From a virus: a stretch of DNA of 20,923 nt. This document shows, piece by piece, positions 1 to 4,936 of the stretch. The stretch covers positions 1 through 20,923 of IMG/VR virus record IMGVR_UViG_3300007734_000452; one strand, written 5' to 3'. A program made the position numbers and the translations under genes. A model generated the notes under the pieces. It was not told the DNA's origin and did not search any database. It saw nothing but the letters and a program-made list of their open reading frames with translations. The stretch's first letter is position 1, and each line of letters opens with the position of its first letter.

Positions 1-292
1 GCTGGGATTCGACTTGGCGGAAAACACCGGCGGTTGTTACGGCTATGGAACGCTGGTAAACGAGCGCGTGCCATATCAAAATGCTGGAAATGACGGTGCT
101 GGTCTTTCCGGAACCGTTGGCTGCACGCAACGCCACCCGACAGTCTCTAGGCTCTAAATCTGCCAATACCTTCTTTTGCCAGTCATATAGATTGAGTCCC
201 AATACTTTATCTGCGAAAGGCACCGGGCGAAGTAGCTCTTGGATTAGTTCTTCTGGAGACTTTTGGGCGGACTTGGGAACACGCTTGGCCAT
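1..292 (-). CDS. terL: Terminase large subunit, N-terminal part (cut by window edge)
   Basis: Reading leftward from an ATG at 292, the frame stays open to the window edge and gives 97 residues. It contains an adenine-recognition-like LYDWQ motif near residue 36 and then a Walker A motif, AANGSGKT, near residues 58-65. This is the layout of the ATPase domain of phage terminase large subunits, the motor that pumps DNA into the procapsid. The site AGAGGT lies just upstream of the start. The gene follows terS by about 50 bases in the same direction, the standard phage order. The Walker B motif and the nuclease domain lie outside the window. Family assignment is confident from motif and context; the subfamily cannot be told from this fragment. 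Confidence 0.88.
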   Translation of the reverse strand, partial: MAKRVPKSAQKSPEELIQELLRPVPFADKVLGLNLYDWQKKVLADLEPRDCRVALRAANGSGKTSTVISSILIWHALVYQRSIAVTTAGVFRQVESQ

Positions 293-341
293 AGACCTCT
301 TTTTGTTTTGTGGCAGAATTACTTAGGGGGGTATATGCGAA

Positions 342-971
342 TTAAATGGCGGCTGGGGGGTCGGCAGGGGGCGTCGTGGTGTCTATGGCCTTTGACCTTG
401 GTTTGCGGCGTTTCATCCTTACATGACGGCTACGGCGATGCCTTTCCTCGTTTTGACCAGGCACTGGTGTTACAATAGGTTGCATCTCATTTGTCGGACA
501 ATAGCTATTGTATTTACTTTTAGATTGTTCCAATGCCTTAACCTCCTCAGCCTCAATCACTTGCGCTTTCTTTTCCGCTCTGCGGGATGCAAGGCCAGCG
601 AGGAGTTGAGCAAAGCCTTGCCCCGCATTATGCGTCACGGAAGTATCTAAAGATAAACGGCTTGACGGCTGCGCATATCCATGCGCTCTCTCGAGTATCC
701 ACGCCTTTGCTTGCCATGATCTTTCGCCGGCCGCCTCTATAGATTGCAACAAGCTTACTTCATGCTCTCGCCTGGCTTTTTTCACGCGGCGGCCAAACTC
801 TGGGCGTTTTGTGGTCCAACCTTGCACGGTCCCGGGATTCATTCCCACCAACTCTGCCGCGCGCTCAAGGGTCAAGCCGGTCCGAACGCCATCAATTATC
901 TTTCCCGCGATGCTTTCATCGTATGCTGATGGGCGGCCGTTTCTAGCCTTATCGCTGGGCAAGTTTTCCAC
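342..971 (-). CDS. terS: Terminase small subunit
   Basis: This 209-residue protein has an N-terminal helix-turn-helix (about residues 22-60, with GLTLERAAELVGMNPGTVQG), a charged helix, and the segment SWQAKAWILERAHGY that is typical of small terminase subunits. TerS recognises packaging sites on concatemeric DNA and regulates the large subunit. The C-terminal third is low-complexity, basic and proline-rich (RRSRHVRMKRRKPRSK), which suits DNA or TerL contact. The start is a GTG preceded by GGGG, so the initiation site is only moderately supported. terL follows directly. Divergent transcription with the gene at 1106 leaves a shared promoter region at about 972-1105. Confidence 0.85.
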   Translation of the reverse strand: MENLPSDKARNGRPSAYDESIAGKIIDGVRTGLTLERAAELVGMNPGTVQGWTTKRPEFGRRVKKARREHEVSLLQSIEAAGERSWQAKAWILERAHGYAQPSSRLSLDTSVTHNAGQGFAQLLAGLASRRAEKKAQVIEAEEVKALEQSKSKYNSYCPTNEMQPIVTPVPGQNEERHRRSRHVRMKRRKPRSKAIDTTTPPADPPAAI

Positions 972-1009
972 CGCCCCAACTTAGCACGAATAAAGTTTAA
1001 AAAAATACG

Positions 1010-1038
1010 TTGACATAATGCAAGCCCGTTGCGATATT
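1010..1038 (+). promoter_or_regulatory. Sigma70-like promoter for the rightward island
   Basis: A perfect -35 box TTGACA (1010-1015) is followed after exactly 17 bases by GATATT (1033-1038), a 4/6 match to the -10 consensus. The predicted start is near 1045, giving a leader of about 60 bases before the ATG at 1106. Just upstream (991-1005) is an A-rich tract that could act as an UP element. It is the only obvious promoter for the genes at 1106-2854. Confidence 0.6.
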
Positions 1039-1105
1039 GCCACAAGCCCGAGGGAGTCCGATAGGATGCCAAGGGTAAAAGAAAGCAAACCAGGAGGAAA
1101 ATTAC

Positions 1106-1354
1106 ATGACAAAGAGAACGAAAACATGGAAGATAGGCGAGTACTGCGCGGGTGGAGTCATCCGCGCCAAGTCATGCGGCGAATTGGTCAAGCTTGAAAT
1201 TCGCGACTATTTCACGGATGAATTGCTTGATCATTCAGCGTTCGGCAGAATCCATGAGCGGCAGGTTGAAGAATTCTTAACCCAATTCACCACTCCTTAT
1301 TACTCCAATAATGTTCTCGCGTGGATTAAGCAGAAAGTATGGGGGTTAGCGTGA
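1106..1354 (+). CDS. Hypothetical protein, 82 residues
   Basis: A small, mixed-charge soluble protein that I do not recognise. It has no signal peptide, membrane segment or cysteine cluster; there are two isolated cysteines near residues 14 and 24. The start is well supported: AGGAGG lies 8 bases before the ATG, about 65 bases after the predicted transcription start. It is the first gene of the rightward island, and its end overlaps the start of the cysteine-rich gene by 16 bases, so the two are probably co-translated. A competing 43-codon frame from 1066 overlaps it but has a poorer ribosome site. Confidence 0.7.
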   Translation: MTKRTKTWKIGEYCAGGVIRAKSCGELVKLEIRDYFTDELLDHSAFGRIHERQVEEFLTQFTTPYYSNNVLAWIKQKVWGLA

Positions 1355-2097
1355 AGTCGCCGCGCATAGTGGGATGGAATGACGCGCCGCCTATGGTTCA
1401 CCTGACGTTGTCGTCATCGAATATTAAAACCGGCCCTATCCCGGTTACAACGTCCGGACGTAGTACATGCCCGGATGCTTGTCCGTTGAAAAAGGCAAAC
1501 GGCGGGAAAGGATGTTATGGCGAGGGCGGCCCGTTGTCATGGCATTGGTCCGCCGTTGACCGCGCGGACCGCGGGACAACGTTCGATGGACTATGCGAAA
1601 AGATTGCCGCTCTCCCCATTGGTCAAATATGGCGACATAACCAGGTTGGCGATCTTCCTGGTGACAATAACCACGTTAGCGGCGCGTTGCTTGGTAAGCT
1701 TGCGCGCGCGAATCGTGGCCGGCGCGGGTTTACATATACTCATAAACCGGTACTAGATGAGCAGAGCGGACCAGTTGCTAGCAATCGCCGCGCCATTGCG
1801 GCCGCAAACCGTGAAGGATTCGTTGTTAACTTGTCGGCGAATGGTTTGAGTCATGCCGATAAACTCGCCGCGTTGAATATTGGTCCCGTTGTCACCATCC
1901 TTCCCCAAGGCATAGAAGACAATACCCAAACGCCGCAAGGTAGGCGCGTTGTAGTTTGCCCGGCGCAAACCAGGAAAGGGGTAACGTGCTCAACTTGTCA
2001 ACTTTGTTCCCGTGGTGATAGGTCCGTAATTATTGGATTCATTCCCCATGGGGCCAGCAAAAAGCACGTTGGAAACATGGCTAAGGTAAACTCATGA
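1339..2097 (+). CDS. Conserved cysteine-rich phage protein of unknown function
   Basis: This 252-residue protein has two cysteine clusters. The N-terminal one is CPDACPLK followed by GKGCYGEGGPLSWHW (C44, C48, C59). The C-terminal one is CPAQ, then CSTCQLC (C207, C217, C220, C223), followed by VIIGFIPHG. Between them are RHNQVGDLPG and RGRRGFTYTHKP. From memory this combination marks a family widespread in phages and some bacteria with no assigned role (possibly DUF7227 or related to mycobacteriophage gp88; I could not check). The cysteine pattern suggests a Zn or Fe-S site. The ATG at 1339 lacks a good ribosome site. A GTG at 1351, preceded by GGGGG and overlapping the upstream stop as GTGA, is an equally plausible start. 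Confidence 0.82.
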   Translation: MGVSVKSPRIVGWNDAPPMVHLTLSSSNIKTGPIPVTTSGRSTCPDACPLKKANGGKGCYGEGGPLSWHWSAVDRADRGTTFDGLCEKIAALPIGQIWRHNQVGDLPGDNNHVSGALLGKLARANRGRRGFTYTHKPVLDEQSGPVASNRRAIAAANREGFVVNLSANGLSHADKLAALNIGPVVTILPQGIEDNTQTPQGRRVVVCPAQTRKGVTCSTCQLCSRGDRSVIIGFIPHGASKKHVGNMAKVNS

Positions 2098-2222
2098 TCT
2101 GCTACGCTATCTACTCCCGCGCTGGCTCCTTCGTCTGCCGATTCGAAACATACGAAAAGGCGGAACGATGGAAGCGGTTTATGGGAATCACTGAATATAC
2201 AATCAGAAAGGAGGTTTGGTGA
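2094..2222 (+). CDS. Small hypothetical protein, 42 residues
   Basis: The ATG overlaps the stop of the cysteine-rich gene as ATGA. It encodes a 42-residue protein starting MICYAIYSRAGSF and ending TIRKEVW, with central charged, helix-prone residues (ETYEKAERWKRF). There is no recognisable family. Its last codons contain AAAGGAGG, the ribosome site of the next tiny gene, so the two are arranged for successive translation. It is shorter than usual gene-finder cut-offs. Support comes from the overlap and the tight packing. Confidence 0.55.
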   Translation: MICYAIYSRAGSFVCRFETYEKAERWKRFMGITEYTIRKEVW

Positions 2223-2223
2223 A

Positions 2224-2307
2224 ATGAACATCGCAATCGCATTTGCTCACGGCCTCATCCTCGGAGCGGTTCTCGCTTCTTGGGTGGCCTTTATGCTTAG
2301 GAAATAG
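2224..2307 (+). CDS. Tiny single-pass membrane protein, 27 residues
   Basis: The ATG lies one base after the preceding stop and 10 bases after a consensus AAAGGAGG. The product (MNIAIAFAHGLILGAVLA and nine more residues) is almost wholly one hydrophobic helix ending in the positive tail LRK, giving a probable N-out/C-in single membrane span. Holin-like, antiholin-like or host-membrane effector roles are possible, but nothing distinguishes them. The strong ribosome site is the main evidence that this very short frame is translated. Confidence 0.5.
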   Translation: MNIAIAFAHGLILGAVLASWVAFMLRK

Positions 2308-2318
2308 TCTTTCCTCGT

Positions 2319-2339
2319 CTCTCCCTCACAAGGGGAGAG
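2319..2339. other. Hairpin CTCTCCC/GGGAGAG
   Basis: Perfect 7-bp inverted repeat with a 7-base loop, just after the stop at 2307 and before the next small gene at 2405. There is no following T-run, so it is not a classical terminator. It could stabilise or partly terminate the transcript in this 97-base gap, which holds no gene I can support. Confidence 0.4.
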
Positions 2340-2404
2340 CGGAGGATGGATCCGGGCGATAGCCTGGGCAATCCTAATAAACAGAAAAGAAAGGAAATAT
2401 AGTG

Positions 2405-2539
2405 ATGAATGTATTGTCTGAAGACGCATGGAAATATGACGATGAAGATCCAAGGAAATATCTTTTCCCTAAGGAATGGGATAACGAGCCAGTGCCTAAT
2501 AAATGGCAATCAATTCTTCTCCCCAAAAATAAGGAATAA
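2405..2539 (+). CDS. Small acidic hypothetical protein, 44 residues
   Basis: The frame gives 44 residues (start MNVLSEDAWKYDDEDPRKYL, end LLPKNKE) rich in Asp, Glu, Lys and Trp. It is preceded by AAAGGAAATATAGTG, an acceptable ribosome site. There is no membrane segment and no family I recognise. It lies between the hairpin at 2319-2339 and the repeat region starting at 2594, in line with the other rightward genes. Confidence 0.45.
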   Translation: MNVLSEDAWKYDDEDPRKYLFPKEWDNEPVPNKWQSILLPKNKE

Positions 2540-2665
2540 AAACGCCTAGTAATTAAACTACCTCAAGTTCTATTCTTGGGCGGGGTATTTTTCTACAAAC
2601 GGCAGCTTAGCCTGGTTTGCCTTTACAAACGGCAGCGCAGCCACCTATAAGGAACGCATCAAAAC

Positions 2666-2854
2666 ATGACCAAAGAACAGATCCTAAAAGAATACTTTTC
2701 AGCCATGGGACGAAAAGGCGGGAGCGTTACCGGCCCCACCAAAGCACGCAAGCTTTCGCGGGAGCATTACCAAACGGTAGCCCAAGCACAACGGGAGCGT
2801 TGGGATAAATGGCGACTAGAAAACGGTAGGACAGCTATTAAGCGGGAGCGTTAA
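2666..2854 (+). CDS. Small basic protein with GRKGGS..GPTKAR motif
   Basis: A 62-residue basic, helix-rich protein. Its core, GRKGGSVTGPTKARKLSREH, resembles small phage and bacterial proteins carrying a glycine-rich GxxGGxxxGPxKAR segment. I know of no firm function; binding of nucleic acid is plausible given the charge. The start follows ATAAGGAACGCATCAAAAC, a weak ribosome site. It is the last gene of the rightward island and converges on the leftward chain ending at 2913. Four CGGGAGC DNA repeats lie in its coding sequence, which is unusual for a 189-base gene. A second frame at 2617-2808 is less likely. Confidence 0.6.
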   Translation: MTKEQILKEYFSAMGRKGGSVTGPTKARKLSREHYQTVAQAQRERWDKWRLENGRTAIKRER

Positions 2855-2880
2855 GGCTCTATAAGGACGCTGTAAAGTCG

Positions 2881-2900
2881 CATGTCCTATAAGGGATATG
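2881..2900 (+). terminator. Hairpin after the rightward island, possible terminator
   Basis: CATGTCC and GGATATG form a 7-bp stem (one G-U pair) with loop TATAAG, 27 bases after the last rightward stop codon and just before the convergent leftward stop at 2913. There is no U-run, so termination would be weak. Its loop contains part of a CTATAAGG repeat copy. A second small hairpin, TGCCTA/TAGGCA, lies at 2945-2965. Confidence 0.35.
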
Positions 2901-2912
2901 TCAAACGGAAGC

Positions 2913-3098
2913 CTAGCGACCTATCCTACAACAGCAGGCGCGGTTGCCTAACGGTAGGGTAGGCATGGGTAGCTTCTCGACCTTAAATTTGACCACTGGA
3001 AGGTCTACGGCATCATGTTTGCCACCAAAACGCCTAGAAATGGCATCCTGGCGCGATTTTGATAGGTTTAAACGCTTCTTTTTGGCCTCTCTCACCAC
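2913..3098 (-). CDS. Small basic hypothetical protein, 61 residues
   Basis: This is the last member of a coupled leftward chain. Its GTG start overlaps the end of the DUF5754-like gene within GTGGTGA. The N-terminal half is strongly basic (AKKKRLNLSKSRQDAISRRF), and the end is cysteine-rich (CCCRIGR). I do not recognise it. The 3' end runs into the repeat-rich convergent region, so the true stop could reflect recent sequence change there. Coupling to the upstream gene is the best evidence that it is real. Confidence 0.5.
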   Translation of the reverse strand: MVREAKKKRLNLSKSRQDAISRRFGGKHDAVDLPVVKFKVEKLPMPTLPLGNRACCCRIGR

Positions 3099-3322
3099 TT
3101 TTTACAGCTCCAATACCTAGCCGTCATCTTGCTAGGCGGGTTAGAATCGCACTTATGCCTGGCCCTAAAACTACGCCTGCGCTCTGGGTTAGACTTCTTG
3201 ATGGTCATATTCGGGTCGCCAAAGCCTATGGTTTTGGACTTTCCATTCTGGCACGCCCGGACGCGGAACTTCTTTGACCCACCTTGGGTGCGCACCGGCT
3301 TGTTACATGGTAGTTCACTCAT
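3092..3322 (-). CDS. DUF5754-like small phage protein
   Basis: This 76-residue basic protein has the sequence run KSKTIGFGDPNMTIKKSNP, then RRRSFRARHKCD, and ends ARYWSCKKW. That FGDPNM...RRxSFRARHxC...ARYWSCxxW signature matches, from memory, the DUF5754 family found in many aquatic phages and some large eukaryotic viruses. The role is not established; in some phages it is linked to the head, but the context here does not show that. The cysteines and basic residues could bind metal or nucleic acid. The ATG overlaps the preceding stop as ATGA. The closely packed neighbours suggest one functional set. Confidence 0.78.
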   Translation of the reverse strand: MSELPCNKPVRTQGGSKKFRVRACQNGKSKTIGFGDPNMTIKKSNPERRRSFRARHKCDSNPPSKMTARYWSCKKW

Positions 3323-3555
3323 TGTTTTAATTGGTCCGCTAGTAGTTTAATGTTTCGTTGATGTTTGTCTAGGAACCTTCCTAGTTCCTCCAAATCATCC
3401 GTCAGCGCATTCATGTTCGCCTGGTAGACCTCATGGCTACAGTTAGCCAGAACATCCCCAAAGAACCTATCGACTAGGCCAATGGTCTTATGAAGCCTGC
3501 TGTTCTCGGTCAGCAGCAGTTCAATATAAGCCCAAGCCAAGCCGGTTTTATTCAC
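3319..3555 (-). CDS. Hypothetical helical protein, 78 residues
   Basis: A leucine-rich, probably all-helical and coiled-coil-prone protein (for example DDLEELGRFLDKHQRNIKLL near the C-terminus). No family is recognised. The GTG start overlaps the previous stop as GTGA, and the stop overlaps the next start as ATGA. This places it firmly in the four-gene chain with the DUF5754-like protein. An assembly, scaffold or partner role for its neighbours is conceivable but not shown. Confidence 0.65.
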   Translation of the reverse strand: MNKTGLAWAYIELLLTENSRLHKTIGLVDRFFGDVLANCSHEVYQANMNALTDDLEELGRFLDKHQRNIKLLADQLKQ

Positions 3556-3686
3556 TTAGGGGCAAACCCACCCTTCTTGGCCTTCATAAGCCTCCAGGTG
3601 CGCGGGCTAATGGTGGACTTTGACTTGGGCCTGCTAGTCCCAGCCTTGCGGCGGGCGTTGATGTTTGCGTATAAACCTTGTTTCAT
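3552..3686 (-). CDS. Small basic phage protein (MKQGLYANIN family), 44 residues
   Basis: The product begins MKQGLYANINARRKAG and ends MKAKKGGFAPK. Very similar tiny proteins starting MKQGLYANI are, from memory, common in aquatic phages and often lie next to DUF5754-like genes; their function is unknown. It is highly basic, so nucleic-acid binding is possible. No ribosome site precedes the ATG. Instead, an extended -10 element ends six bases upstream, suggesting a leaderless mRNA. It heads the four-gene leftward chain. Confidence 0.72.
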   Translation of the reverse strand: MKQGLYANINARRKAGTSRPKSKSTISPRTWRLMKAKKGGFAPK

Positions 3687-3692
3687 GTGGTT

Positions 3693-3720
3693 AGTATAGC
3701 ATGACCCGCAAACTCCCCAA
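3693..3720 (-). promoter_or_regulatory. Extended -10 promoter, probably leaderless
   Basis: On the minus strand, TGC followed by TATACT (3701-3693) is an extended -10 element. A weak -35, TTGGGG (3720-3715), lies 16 bases upstream of the hexamer. The hexamer ends six bases before the ATG at 3686, so transcription would begin at or next to the start codon. This agrees with the lack of a ribosome site. Confidence 0.5.
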
Positions 3721-3723
3721 CCC

Positions 3724-3841
3724 CCATCGGTAAACGCCGATGGTGTGCTGAACGGCCTTTCTTGCCTTCATGGAAAACGCTACGGTGAAGAGCGTAGCGG
3801 TAGGGGTAGGACGGACTAAGGAGTCCTACCTCTACTTCACC
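3724..3841. other. Nested hairpin cluster between replication genes and small-gene chain
   Basis: Three inverted repeats follow one another: CCATCGG/CCGATGG (3724-3743, 6-base loop); CGCTACG/CGTAGCG (3778-3799, 8-base loop); and a 13-base arm at 3800-3812 pairing with 3823-3835. The last is fully paired in plus-strand RNA, with one G-U pair. In addition GGTGAAG (3784-3790), in the second hairpin's loop region, pairs with CTTCACC (3835-3841). Hairpin two and this outer stem are therefore partly exclusive alternatives. The region carries no gene I can support. It may be terminator material, an origin structure or a small structured RNA. Confidence 0.6.
3774..3799 (-). terminator. Probable intrinsic terminator of the leftward replication genes
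   Basis: Read on the minus strand, the CGCTACG/CGTAGCG stem with its 8-base loop is followed directly by TTTT. This is a modest rho-independent terminator about 120 bases downstream of the helicase stop. It would separate the replication-gene transcript from the small-gene chain that starts at 3686. Confidence 0.45.
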
Positions 3842-3849
3842 TTCGCGGA

Positions 3850-3964
3850 TTGTATTGTTTTATATATATAATGGACTTCATAGTGTAACCTTCAGTAAAT
3901 TTTCAGCACTGCGTTCAGTTCAGAATTCAGCCTGATTTGCAGTATATAACCCGTTCTCCTTCAG
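3850..3964. repeat. AT-rich tract and TTCAG direct repeats
   Basis: An alternating TATATATATAAT tract (about 3860-3872) is followed by six TTCAG copies: 3891-3895, 3902-3906, 3914-3918, 3919-3923, 3926-3930 and 3960-3964. The repeats begin in the intergenic stretch and continue into the 3' end of the helicase gene. An AT-rich unwinding element next to short iterated sites and replication genes is the usual makeup of an iteron-type origin. The repeats are only five bases long, so chance cannot be excluded. Confidence 0.4.
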
Positions 3965-4936
3965 TATTTTTCCTGCCTTGGTGAGTCTTTCAATGTACTT
4001 GTAGATAGTGCGTTCACTGACTGAAAGCTTGTCTGCAAGGTGCTTCACGAGCTGGTTGGCAACCCAATCCTTGCTACCCATTTCAGACAGAAGGCGTTTA
4101 TCATCAATAGATTTGTGCGTATTCTGACGCTTCAGTTTGTCTGGGTTCAGTGCGTAATTAGCCTTGAAAATAGGGTAGTGCCACTGAATGACGAAACTAT
4201 CCACCGGCGGGAAGTTCCTTAGTGTAATCTCGCAACTGAAGCTGCGTTCATCCTCTTCATGGGCGGTCAGGACGACCAGGGTGTCCGGGTTCCGGGCGAA
4301 GACCCCAGACCCGCTGAAGCGGTCGATGGACTCTGACCCGCTCTTATTGCCCTTACTGAAATGGTGGCTTAGTATCACTGAAAGGTCATGGCGCACCGCC
4401 AGTGCCTCAAATTCATTCATTAGGGTAGCCATATCACCGGCGTTGTTCTCATCCTTCTCCCCCATCAGCATGTAATTTGGGTCTAAAATGATCGCCTGAT
4501 AGCCCTTCCCATCGATATGTTTCTCAATTAGAGGTCGGATGAGGCTAAAGTCGGCAGCGTGGCCCCTGAGCGTCCACACGTCAAAATCCTTCACTTGCTC
4601 ATCCGTCAACCCCTTGGCCTTCACCACATCCGCCAAGCGGTTGCGGAAACTCCACTCTTGAATCTCAAAGTTAATGAATAGCACCTTGGCCTTATGGCAC
4701 TGCTGTCCCCACCACTGACTGCCTGAGTAAATGGATAATGCTAGGTCGATTAACGCCCAGCTTTTGTATGACTTGCTTCCCCCGCCCAAAAGCAGCTTCC
4801 CCCCTCTATGCAGTATACCTTCAATTAAAATCTGTGGCTCCTGTAGTGCTTCCCGCATTAACTCTGAATAAGATTTAATCGGCGGCCACTGGTCCACCGG
4901 TTGCTTCACCCCTAAACTGACTGCTGGTTCTATCAT
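3920..4936 (-). CDS. RepA-like hexameric replicative helicase (AAA_25 type)
   Basis: A 338-residue RecA-fold ATPase. Walker A is GGGSKSYKSW (residues 51-60), the variant common in phage RepA-like helicases. The Walker B strand ends AIILDP (148-153). VILSHHFSKGN (187-197) fits the sensor/H3 position, and RFSGSGVFARNPD supplies a likely arginine finger. The last 70 residues look like a winged helix (VSERTIYKYIERLTKAG). It probably unwinds DNA at the phage origin together with the adjacent primase. I chose the ATG at 4936, not the TTG at 4957, because AAGGAGG lies 5 bases before it and it overlaps the primase stop as ATGA. Confidence 0.87.
   Translation of the reverse strand: MIEPAVSLGVKQPVDQWPPIKSYSELMREALQEPQILIEGILHRGGKLLLGGGSKSYKSWALIDLALSIYSGSQWWGQQCHKAKVLFINFEIQEWSFRNRLADVVKAKGLTDEQVKDFDVWTLRGHAADFSLIRPLIEKHIDGKGYQAIILDPNYMLMGEKDENNAGDMATLMNEFEALAVRHDLSVILSHHFSKGNKSGSESIDRFSGSGVFARNPDTLVVLTAHEEDERSFSCEITLRNFPPVDSFVIQWHYPIFKANYALNPDKLKRQNTHKSIDDKRLLSEMGSKDWVANQLVKHLADKLSVSERTIYKYIERLTKAGKILKENGLYTANQAEF

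Larger units (their letters stand above)
2594..2958. repeat. Cluster of three short interspersed DNA repeat types
   Basis: Three short motifs recur here. AAACGGNAGC-like sites are at 2597-2606, 2627-2636, 2772-2781, 2821-2830, 2903-2912 and 2949-2958; the first two are identical over 13 bases (TACAAACGGCAGC) and spaced 30 bases apart. CGGGAGCRTT sites are at 2719, 2759, 2792 and 2843. CTATAAGG sites are at 2645-2652, 2859-2866 and 2887-2894. They lie both inside and outside the 62-codon gene, and the first CGGGAGC copy is in a different codon frame from the others. Sharing is therefore at the DNA rather than the protein level. A protein-binding or recombination function is possible. Confidence 0.5.

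Noticed and set aside
1066-1197. 43-codon rightward frame starting MPRVKESKPGGKLHD, upstream of and overlapping the 82-residue gene
   Set aside because: It has a poorer ribosome site than the ATG at 1106, with AGGAGG lying inside its own sequence, and its basic composition follows from the overlapping gene.
2617-2808. 63-codon plus-strand frame overlapping the gene at 2666
   Set aside because: The frame at 2666 has the recognisable GRKGGS..GPTKAR segment. This one does not, and it starts inside a repeat.
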